Assembly (NCBI GenBank): GCA_947455585.1
Contig: CANGOY010000086.1
Coordinates: forward strand, 1 to 7,394
Direction of reading: 5' to 3'
From: Comamonadaceae bacterium
GTDB taxonomy: Bacteria > Pseudomonadota > Gammaproteobacteria > Burkholderiales > Burkholderiaceae_C
Length of the DNA: 7,394 nucleotides
Each line of letters starts with the position of its first letter. Within the stretch, counting starts at the first letter, position 1. Shown piece after piece: positions 1 to 5,596 of the stretch. The position numbers were made by a program, and so were the translations under genes. The notes beneath the pieces were generated by a model that saw only the letters and a list, made by a program, of their open reading frames with translations, was not told the origin of the DNA and searched no databases.

Positions 1-1
1 C

Positions 2-364
2 ACCACCTACGGCGGCTACCAGCGCAGCGCCGCCCAGCTGTGGCTGCCCGTGCGTTGGTCCAGCGGCGAGGTGTGGGAGCTAGATGCGGGGTTGTTGCTT
101 TATGGTCGCCATCTATCAAAGCTATCAGATGTTGGCCCAGGATATAGCGACGTTACAAACACGCAGCGACATGGTCAATACGCACAAGTTCTTATGAACA
201 TCGCTTTAAATAACGATGACACACTAAAACCCTATATTCGATATACCCATTTAGGAGACTCCAACACAGTACCTAACCGCGAGCCTAATGGCGTTATTCC
301 GCGCCTAGAGCCCGAAAGCCAGCGCTGGCAAATCGGCGCTGTTTGGGAATTCGCAGCGCCATAA
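2..364 (+). CDS. C-terminal part of a probable outer-membrane beta-barrel protein (5' end outside window)
   Basis: The reading frame is open from base 2 to the TAA at 362-364, giving about 120 residues. A GTG at 50 lies inside this open frame and is not a convincing start, so the gene is taken as cut by the left edge. The visible protein has short alternating polar/hydrophobic stretches rich in Tyr, Trp and Gly (for example YAQVLMNIAL, LKPYIRYTHLGDS and WQIGAVWEF), separated by polar loops. This is the pattern of transmembrane beta strands, and the last strand ends in an aromatic Phe close to the C-terminus, as in many outer-membrane proteins. No family-specific motif is visible, so I cannot say whether it is a porin, a secretion or assembly barrel, or the barrel of a TPR-barrel fusion. 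GC content is about 73% in the first 60 bases, about 37% at 181-240 and about 65% at 301-360, suggesting a mosaic gene. Confidence 0.6.
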   Translation, partial: TTYGGYQRSAAQLWLPVRWSSGEVWELDAGLLLYGRHLSKLSDVGPGYSDVTNTQRHGQYAQVLMNIALNNDDTLKPYIRYTHLGDSNTVPNREPNGVIPRLEPESQRWQIGAVWEFAAP

Positions 365-367
365 ACA

Positions 368-381
368 CCGCGCACGCGCGG
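368..381. repeat. short GC-rich inverted repeat just after the beta-barrel stop codon
   Basis: CCGCG (368-372) pairs perfectly with CGCGG (377-381) around a 4-base loop. It begins four bases after the TAA of the upstream gene. No run of T follows, so it is at best a weak or Rho-assisted end signal for the upstream transcript. In DNA this GC-rich a 5-base stem can occur by chance. Confidence 0.3.
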
Positions 382-391
382 CATCGCCCTC

Positions 392-397
392 TATGAT
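392..397 (+). promoter_or_regulatory. candidate -10 box (TATGAT) for the methyltransferase gene
   Basis: TATGAT differs from the sigma-70 -10 consensus at one position and ends six bases before the ATG at 404. Transcription would then begin at or next to the start codon, giving a leaderless or nearly leaderless mRNA. No purine-rich ribosome-binding sequence precedes the ATG, which fits that idea. The matching -35 position (about 369-374) is GC-rich and unlike TTGACA, so the call is weak. The gene could instead be cotranscribed with the gene upstream, 39 bases away. Confidence 0.3.
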
Positions 398-403
398 GCC
401 GCC

Positions 404-1531
404 ATGCTCACACCCCTAGACAACTTACCCACATGGCGCGCCGAAAGCGGCGCTGCCGCCCCCCGCCGCGTGGTGGCCGCTGACGACACGATGTCAGCTG
501 ACACAGCCTACCGCCTGGCCTGCGAGGGCACAGGCATGTTGTGGCGGGGTGACTTTCACAACGCACGCCAACTGCTGCAAGCCTTGGCACGACGCACTGA
601 GCGCAAGCCTAAGAAAAGCAAAAAGCCTGAACCCGAAGTCGCTCCATTGCAGGCGTTTAACGCACACCGCCAAGCGCTGGGCCAACGCGCCCGCATCTTG
701 GCCATGGTCATCGTGCCCATGCAAGGCGACTACACCATCCCCCTGCGCCGTGCACCCGATCTCACGCTGGCCTGCACCGAGGCGTGGGGCCCTGCGACCG
801 GCGAAGCCTGCATGGTGTCGCTGCGCGAATTGCTGGGCGTGGTGGGCGCACACGAGTGGCGCAAAAACGGCGTCGAAATAGCCGCCTTGGGCGACGCTCC
901 GAACAACCGCATTCACCCCCACTACGGCGTGTTCTCACCCGTGCGGGGCGAGTATGTGGACCTCGTGGCCAGCGCACCCATCCAAAACAAAACATTGGCT
1001 TTTGACATTGGCGTGGGCACGGGCGTGCTGTCGGCCGTGTTGGCCAAGCGCGGCGTGCAGCGCATCGTCGCCACCGACCAAGATCCGCGCGCACTGACCT
1101 GCGCGCGCGAGAACCTGAAGCGCTTGCAGCGCATCGACAAAGTGGAGCTGGTGCAAACCGACTTGTTCCCCGAAGGCCTTGCGCCGCTGATTGTGTGCAA
1201 CCCACCGTGGGTGCCTGCGCGCCCCAGTTCGCCCATCGAACACGCGGTCTACGACGAAGGCAGCCGCATGCTGCGTGGCTTCCTCAGCGGCTTGCGTGCG
1301 CACTTGGCACCCGAGGGTGAAGGTTGGCTCATCTTGTCGGACTTGGCCGAACACTTGGGGCTGCGAAGCCGCGACGAGCTAATGGGCTGGATCACCGACG
1401 CAGGCTTGCAGGTGCTGGGCCGCAACGACATCAAACCGCGTCACGGCAAAGCCACTGATGAAACAGACCCGCTGCACGATGCACGCGCCAAAGAAGTTAC
1501 TTCTTTGTGGCGCCTAGCAGCTGCTGCTTGA
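404..1531 (+). CDS. class I SAM-dependent methyltransferase (NPPW type, PrmC/RsmC-like catalytic domain)
   Basis: The 375-residue protein is predicted to transfer a methyl group from S-adenosylmethionine. The C-terminal half carries the Rossmann-type domain: motif I FDIGVGTG at residues 200-207, the acidic end of strand 2 in VATDQD (Asp225), and motif IV as CNPPW with NPPW at 266-269. An NPP(Y/F/W) motif marks enzymes that methylate planar nitrogens, such as the glutamine methyltransferase PrmC/HemK and the rRNA guanine methyltransferases RsmC/RlmG. Residues 1-190 match no domain I recognise; they include a Lys-rich linker (about 67-74) and may bind the substrate. PrmC/HemK is usually shorter, about 280 residues, so this is probably a separate group and the substrate is unknown. 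The start at 404 is the first ATG in frame after the upstream gene and lacks a Shine-Dalgarno sequence. The last 35 bases overlap the end of the convergent hydrolase gene. Confidence 0.85.
   Translation: MLTPLDNLPTWRAESGAAAPRRVVAADDTMSADTAYRLACEGTGMLWRGDFHNARQLLQALARRTERKPKKSKKPEPEVAPLQAFNAHRQALGQRARILAMVIVPMQGDYTIPLRRAPDLTLACTEAWGPATGEACMVSLRELLGVVGAHEWRKNGVEIAALGDAPNNRIHPHYGVFSPVRGEYVDLVASAPIQNKTLAFDIGVGTGVLSAVLAKRGVQRIVATDQDPRALTCARENLKRLQRIDKVELVQTDLFPEGLAPLIVCNPPWVPARPSSPIEHAVYDEGSRMLRGFLSGLRAHLAPEGEGWLILSDLAEHLGLRSRDELMGWITDAGLQVLGRNDIKPRHGKATDETDPLHDARAKEVTSLWRLAAAA
1489..1507. repeat. perfect 8-base inverted repeat centred on the hydrolase stop codon
   Basis: CAAAGAAG (1489-1496) and CTTCTTTG (1500-1507) are perfect reverse complements around the three bases 1497-1499, which are the TAA stop of the minus-strand hydrolase. 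The repeat sits inside the coding overlap of the two convergent genes. It could form a hairpin in either transcript and so help end both. There is no T-run on either side and the stem is AT-rich, so it is not a typical intrinsic terminator. Confidence 0.45.
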
Positions 1532-2594
1532 GCCAAACCCACAGGCTAGAGGGCTGAGCGTTTGCAGGGTGCACCGTCGCCTCAGACTCTGGCGGCGTAG
1601 TGGCAACAGCCGGCTGTTCAACAGGCTGGGGATTGGGTGCAATCACTTCCACCGACTTCATTACCTCAACAGGCTCATCAGTCGCTACTGTTGTTTCTTT
1701 CCAAACTAACCCCTCTTCTAACGCCATATCCATTTGCGCAAAGGCCTTGTGTGGTTCAGCCTTGGGTAGCGCAACTTTGGCTGACGACGCAACAGGCAAG
1801 TCGAGCGAAGCTAACACAAACTTATTCACTTTAGCGTTGAACGGCACAGGGTGCGCTGCACCCGCTACCTCTAGCACTTTGACCTTAGGGAATGCGCGTT
1901 GCAAGTCTTTCACCTGCTGCGCTGTGCACACACCCGATTCGCTGCCGTGCATCAAACGCAGTGGACCTTTGAAGTCGCTCAGCAAGTGGCCAAACTTCAT
2001 GCCCTTCCAGTCTTTGCGGTAAGACAAATCAAAGTGCGAAGGCGACTGGACAGCCAGCACTGCGCCCAAGCTCACGTTGAACTTGGATGCCATTTCTTCA
2101 GGCGTGGGCAAGCGGCCTTCTTTCTTCATCCCGTCGTACAAGCCGTAAATAGACATCCACGGCAAGTCCAAACCAATGTCGTTCAAGAACAGACCGCTCA
2201 CATGGTTGTGTGCATCGCAGGCCAAGTACATGCCCAAGATGCCGCCCATGCTGGTGCCCAACACCTCAATGCGTGGCACCGACTTGCCCTCGGACATCAG
2301 CTCGGTACGAATGAAATGTTCGATGTCTTCTAGATACACCTGCATGGTGTAACCCTTGTCACCGGGCAAGGGGCTAGAGTCGCCGCGCCCGCACAAATCA
2401 AGGCTCACCACGCGTAGACCGTGCAGCTCTTCAGCGTCTTGCAGCAACGAATCAAACGTGGCGCGGGTTTCTAACAAACCCGGCAAACACAGCAACACAT
2501 GGGGGCTGTTGGCAGCACCGACGGCGCTGTAAGCCAAGTGGCGGTGGGCTTTGGGAATCGGAAATTGGAGAGCGGGAAATTTGGAGATGGTCAT
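1497..2594 (-). CDS. alpha/beta hydrolase with Pro/Glu-rich C-terminal extension
   Basis: The 365-residue protein has an alpha/beta-hydrolase fold over residues 30-265. LCLPGLLET (35-43) takes the place of the oxyanion-hole HG loop, as in a hydrolase group with LPGLxRN at this point. GTSMGG (113-118) is the nucleophile elbow with Ser115. LNDIG (137-141) follows strand 6, and AGAAH supplies His248. The usual Asp after strand 7 (SDLL in relatives I recall) is replaced by SESG at 218-221, so the acid may be Glu219 or Asp139, or activity may be altered. Residues about 270-348 are low in complexity and rich in Pro, Glu, Ala and Val, followed by a Trp/Leu-containing amphipathic end (about 350-365); family members usually stop near residue 270. 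No signal peptide is visible, so it is probably cytoplasmic. The start at 2594 has only a weak AGGA 12 bases upstream. The substrate is unknown; esterase or C-C hydrolase activity is possible. Confidence 0.82.
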   Translation of the reverse strand: MTISKFPALQFPIPKAHRHLAYSAVGAANSPHVLLCLPGLLETRATFDSLLQDAEELHGLRVVSLDLCGRGDSSPLPGDKGYTMQVYLEDIEHFIRTELMSEGKSVPRIEVLGTSMGGILGMYLACDAHNHVSGLFLNDIGLDLPWMSIYGLYDGMKKEGRLPTPEEMASKFNVSLGAVLAVQSPSHFDLSYRKDWKGMKFGHLLSDFKGPLRLMHGSESGVCTAQQVKDLQRAFPKVKVLEVAGAAHPVPFNAKVNKFVLASLDLPVASSAKVALPKAEPHKAFAQMDMALEEGLVWKETTVATDEPVEVMKSVEVIAPNPQPVEQPAVATTPPESEATVHPANAQPSSLWVWLKQQLLGATKK

Positions 2595-2684
2595 AACTGT
2601 GAAGCATCCTAGTTCATAGACATGAAATCACTGAAACCGCTTCGGCATGACAATCTTGACCAGCGCGTTCACCACGATGACACC

Positions 2685-3260
2685 ATGCCAACCAATACAT
2701 TGCTAAAAATAGAAGCCCTCACCCACGGCCCCATCCAAAACCTTTCCTTCACTTGGCCCGCAGGCCTGAGTTGGATTTGCGGTGACGAAGGCACAGGCAA
2801 AACCACCTTGCTGCGTTTGCTGGCCGGCGATGTGCAGCCCACAGCTGGCAAGGTGACTGCCCCCGAAGGCGGTGTGTTTTGGGTAGACCTGCAAGACGCT
2901 GCGCACGACAACAGCACCGTGCAAGCCTGCTGGGATGCACTGCGCACACGTCACCCACATTGGCATGATGACGTGTTGAACGACTTGGCCGAAGCACTGA
3001 ACATGAACCCTCACCGCGAGAAGCAACTGCACATGCTGTCCGCAGGCAGCCGCCGCAAAGTGATGGTGGTGGCTGCCCTTGCCTCGGGCGCAGCGGTGAC
3101 TTTGCTAGACCAACCGTTTGCCGCGCTTGACTTGGCATCGATTCGCATCATCCAAGATTTTTTGCACGAAGCGGCCGAGCACCCTAGCCGCGCGTGGCTC
3201 GTGGCCGACTACGAAGTGCCTGCCAGTTTTCAGACAACGCGCGTGCTTCAGCTGACTTAA
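2685..3260 (+). CDS. stand-alone ABC-type ATPase subunit with altered catalytic residues (CcmA-like size)
   Basis: The 191-residue protein is a single ABC nucleotide-binding domain. Walker A is GDEGTGKTT at 33-41, a possible Q-loop is Gln70, the signature is LSAGS at 118-122 followed by RRK, Walker B is AAVTLLD at 136-142, and the D-loop is AALD at 146-149. Two expected residues are changed: the catalytic Glu after Walker B is Gln143 (DQP instead of DEP), and the H-loop His is not seen, with VADYE (173-177) in its place. ATP binding looks intact but hydrolysis may be slow or absent. The short length and LSAG..RR signature recall the heme-exporter ATPase CcmA, but no permease or cytochrome c maturation gene is present, so the partner is unknown. 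I chose ATG 2685 because it leads directly into the first ABC strand; an upstream ATG at 2622 would add 21 residues unlike this family. Neither start has a clear ribosome-binding site. The stop overlaps that of katG by four bases. Confidence 0.8.
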   Translation: MPTNTLLKIEALTHGPIQNLSFTWPAGLSWICGDEGTGKTTLLRLLAGDVQPTAGKVTAPEGGVFWVDLQDAAHDNSTVQACWDALRTRHPHWHDDVLNDLAEALNMNPHREKQLHMLSAGSRRKVMVVAALASGAAVTLLDQPFAALDLASIRIIQDFLHEAAEHPSRAWLVADYEVPASFQTTRVLQLT

Positions 3261-5419
3261 AAACGGTCGGCGTTCATCACCTTGGTCCATGCGGCCACAA
3301 AGTCACGGGCAAACTTTTCGCGGTTGTCGTCTTGCGCGTACACCTCGGCATAGGCTCGCAAAATTGAGTTGGAGCCAAACACCAAGTCCACGCGTGAGGC
3401 CGTCCACTTGGGCTGACCTGTTTTGCGGTCGCACACGTTGTACGAGTTTTTGCCAGTGGGCTTCCACTCGTAAGCCATGTCGGTGAGGTGCACAAAGAAG
3501 TCGTTTCTCAACACGCCCACACAGTCGGTGAACACGCCGCACTTAGACACACCGTAGTTCGTGCCCAGCACGCGCATGCCGCCCACCAAGGCAGTCATTT
3601 CAGGAGCGGTAAGACCCATGAGTTGTGCGCGGTCCAGCAACAGTTCTTCGGGGCTGACAGCGTAGTGCTTGTCTACCCAGTTTCGAAAACCGTCGTGCAA
3701 GGGTTCGAGCACGGCAAACGATTCAGCATCGGTCATGGCAGCGGTGGCGTCGCCACGGCCTGGCTTGAATGGCACAGGGATGTCAAAGCCTGCAGCTTTG
3801 ACAGCATGCGACACACCCACGTTGCCGGCCAACACAATCACGTCTGCCACGCTGGCCCCTGTTTGCGCGGCGATACCTTCCAACACCTTGACGACTTTGG
3901 CCAGGCGCTCTGGTTCGTTACCCAGCCAGTCTTTTTGCGGGGCCAAGCGAATGCGTGCACCGTTGGCTCCGCCGCGTTTGTCGGAGTGGCGGAAAGTACG
4001 GGCGCTGTCCCAAGCAGTGGCCACCATCTCGCTCACGCTCAAACCACTGGCCGAAATTTTGGCGGCGACAGCGGCCACGTCGTAGTCGGTTTTGCCTGCG
4101 GGCACAGGGTCTTGCCAGATGAGGTCTTCTTGTGGCACTTCGGGGCCGATGTAACGAGCCTTGGGACCAAGGTCGCGGTGGGTCAGCTTGAACCACGCAC
4201 GGGCAAAGACTTGGGTGAAGTAATCAGGGTCCTTGTAAAAGCGCTCAGAAATTTTTCGATACTCAGGGTCCATCTTCATGGCCATGTCGGCGTCGGTCAT
4301 CATGGGTTGCACGCGAATCGAAGGGTCTTCCACATCCACCGGCATGTCTTCAGGTTTGATGTTGACGGCTTTCCATTGCGAAGCGCCTGCGGGGCTGCGT
4401 GTGAGTTCCCATTCGTGGTTGAGCAGCATGTGGAAATAGCCGTTGTCCCATTGCGTGGGGTGCGTGGTCCATGCGCCTTCGATGCCGCTAGACACAGTGT
4501 CGCGACCTACGGCTCTCGTGGTGTGGTTCATCCAACCCAAGCCTTGCTCAGTCATATCGGCAGCTTCAGGCACAGGCCCGAGGTTTTGTGCGCTGCCGTT
4601 GCCATGCGCTTTGCCCACAGTGTGGCCACCTGCGGTAAGGGCCACCGTTTCTTCATCGTTCATGGCCATGCGCTTGAAAGTGAGGCGCACGTCTTGCGCA
4701 GTTTTCAAAGGGTCTGACTTACCGTTGACGCCTTCGGGGTTCACATAAATCAAACCCATTTGCACAGCGGCCAAAGGGCTTTCCAGCGACTCGCGGCTGT
4801 CGCTGTCATAGCGCATAGCGCCCAGCCACTCTTTTTCAGAGCCCCAGTTGATGTCTTGCTCAGGGTGCCAAATATCTTCACGGCCAAACGCAAAACCAAA
4901 GGTTTTGAGGCCCATCGATTCATAGGCCACATTGCCCGTCAGCACGATGAGGTCGGCCCAGCTTAGCCGATTGCCATATTTTTTCTTGATGGGCCACAGC
5001 AGGCGACGCGCTTTGTCGAGGTTGACGTTGTCGGGCCACGAGTTGAGGGGCGCAAAGCGTTGGCTGCCGGGGCCTGCACCACCACGACCATCGGCAATGC
5101 GGTAAGACCCGGCTGAGTGCCACGCCATGCGAATCATCAAACCACCGTAGTGACCCCAGTCAGCGGGCCACCAGTCTTGGCTGTCAGTCATGAGCGCGGT
5201 GAGGTCTTTTTTCAGCGCTGTCACATCGAGCTTTTTGACTTCTTCGCGGTAGTCAAAACCTGCGTCCATCGGGTTGGTTTTGGTGTCGTGCTGATGCAAG
5301 ATGTCCAAGTTCAGCGCGTTGGGCCACCAGGCCATGGGGGTGTTGGCCACTTGCGTATTGGCGCCGTGCATGACGGGGCATTGCCCTGCGGTAGATGGGT
5401 TTGACTTGCTGCTGTCCAT
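3257..5419 (-). CDS. katG: bifunctional catalase-peroxidase KatG
   Basis: This 720-residue heme enzyme breaks down hydrogen peroxide as a catalase and also oxidises substrates as a peroxidase, in the cytoplasm. All key residues are visible. The distal pocket is Arg97, Trp100 and His101 (IRMAWHS). The Trp-Tyr-Met crosslink needed for catalase activity is Trp100, Tyr225 (IYVNPEG) and Met251 (KRMAMND). The proximal heme ligand is His266 (GGHTVGKAHG), with its Asp partner at 376 (MMTDAD). The mobile Arg is Arg415 (THRDLGP). Ser311 (SSGIE) matches the site known as Ser315 in Mycobacterium tuberculosis. The C-terminal half (about 430-720) is the heme-less duplicate domain, containing MVATAWDSARTFR without the distal His. 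Length is normal and the gene looks intact. The start at 5419 is fixed by AAGGAG seven bases upstream; an in-frame ATG at 5497 would add 26 residues of leader sequence. It lies downstream of aspS but behind a terminator, so it probably has its own promoter. Confidence 0.98.
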   Translation of the reverse strand: MDSSKSNPSTAGQCPVMHGANTQVANTPMAWWPNALNLDILHQHDTKTNPMDAGFDYREEVKKLDVTALKKDLTALMTDSQDWWPADWGHYGGLMIRMAWHSAGSYRIADGRGGAGPGSQRFAPLNSWPDNVNLDKARRLLWPIKKKYGNRLSWADLIVLTGNVAYESMGLKTFGFAFGREDIWHPEQDINWGSEKEWLGAMRYDSDSRESLESPLAAVQMGLIYVNPEGVNGKSDPLKTAQDVRLTFKRMAMNDEETVALTAGGHTVGKAHGNGSAQNLGPVPEAADMTEQGLGWMNHTTRAVGRDTVSSGIEGAWTTHPTQWDNGYFHMLLNHEWELTRSPAGASQWKAVNIKPEDMPVDVEDPSIRVQPMMTDADMAMKMDPEYRKISERFYKDPDYFTQVFARAWFKLTHRDLGPKARYIGPEVPQEDLIWQDPVPAGKTDYDVAAVAAKISASGLSVSEMVATAWDSARTFRHSDKRGGANGARIRLAPQKDWLGNEPERLAKVVKVLEGIAAQTGASVADVIVLAGNVGVSHAVKAAGFDIPVPFKPGRGDATAAMTDAESFAVLEPLHDGFRNWVDKHYAVSPEELLLDRAQLMGLTAPEMTALVGGMRVLGTNYGVSKCGVFTDCVGVLRNDFFVHLTDMAYEWKPTGKNSYNVCDRKTGQPKWTASRVDLVFGSNSILRAYAEVYAQDDNREKFARDFVAAWTKVMNADRF

Positions 5420-5426
5420 GTCACTA

Positions 5427-5432
5427 CTCCTT
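5427..5432 (-). promoter_or_regulatory. strong ribosome-binding site of katG
   Basis: On the minus strand AAGGAG is followed by seven bases and then ATG at 5419-5417. This near-ideal Shine-Dalgarno sequence decides the katG start in favour of 5419 over the upstream in-frame ATG at 5497. Confidence 0.85.
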
Positions 5433-5455
5433 CGTGGTGCTGTTGATTGGAGTTC

Positions 5456-5509
5456 AGTGTAGGGAGATGCAACGTGTCTTAGGGTGGTATTTCTCAATAA
5501 GCGTGATAG
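5456..5509 (-). promoter_or_regulatory. probable katG promoter region with partial OxyR-like spacing
   Basis: The region between the aspS terminator and the katG ribosome-binding site must hold any katG promoter. On the minus strand CTAT (5509-5506), ATTG (5498-5495) and CCAC (5487-5484) are each separated by exactly seven bases. OxyR sites follow ATAG-N7-CTAT-N7-ATAG-N7-CTAT, so the first two elements match 4/4 and 3/4, the third only 2/4, and the outer left element is not recognisable. A possible -10, TACACT (5461-5456), lies further downstream without a good -35, as is common for activator-dependent promoters. katG is a classic OxyR target, but the match here is incomplete. Confidence 0.3.
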
Positions 5510-5536
5510 TCACCACAGCGTTCGACAGCGCACAGA

Positions 5537-5562
5537 CAAACGCCACCCGAAGGTGGCGTTTG
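5537..5562 (-). terminator. intrinsic terminator of aspS (11-base-pair stem, UUCG loop)
   Basis: Bases 5537-5547 pair perfectly with 5552-5562 around a four-base loop. Read on the minus strand the loop is UUCG closed by C-G, the extra-stable tetraloop class, and the arm ends in GUUUGUCUGU, a moderately U-rich tail. It begins about 35 bases after the aspS stop. A smaller hairpin (TTTGC-GAA-GCAAA, 5571-5583) lies between the stop codon and this stem. The structure should end the aspS transcript and separate it from katG. On the plus strand the same stem is followed by only a short T-run, and no gene there needs it. Confidence 0.85.
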
Positions 5563-5596
5563 AGAATCTGTTTGCGAAGCAAAGCGCTACAAAAAC

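Noticed and set aside
762..1205. Open frames on the minus strand within the methyltransferase gene
   Set aside because: The translations are dominated by Arg, Ala, Cys and Pro, as expected from reading GC-rich coding DNA in the wrong frame, and the sense strand carries clear methyltransferase motifs.
2622..2684. Earlier ABC ATPase start at ATG 2622
   Set aside because: The added 21 residues do not resemble an ABC domain, while the ATG at 2685 leads straight into the first ABC strand. No ribosome-binding site favours 2622.
2595..2684. Divergent promoter pair between the hydrolase and the ABC ATPase genes
   Set aside because: TTGACC (2656-2661, plus) and TTGTCA (2653-2648, minus) resemble -35 boxes, but neither has an acceptable -10 at 16-18 bases. 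I could not support a specific promoter, although one for each gene probably lies here.
3488..4717. Open frame of about 409 codons on the plus strand, opposite katG
   Set aside because: It lies entirely antisense to a fully conserved katG. Its translation is rich in His and Val without any domain pattern, and no ribosome-binding site was seen. A long stop-free antisense frame is common opposite a codon-biased gene.
5420..5497. Longer katG start at the ATG at 5497, adding 26 residues
   Set aside because: The extra residues are unlike KatG N-termini, they overlap the probable promoter region, and AAGGAG is ideally placed for ATG 5419.
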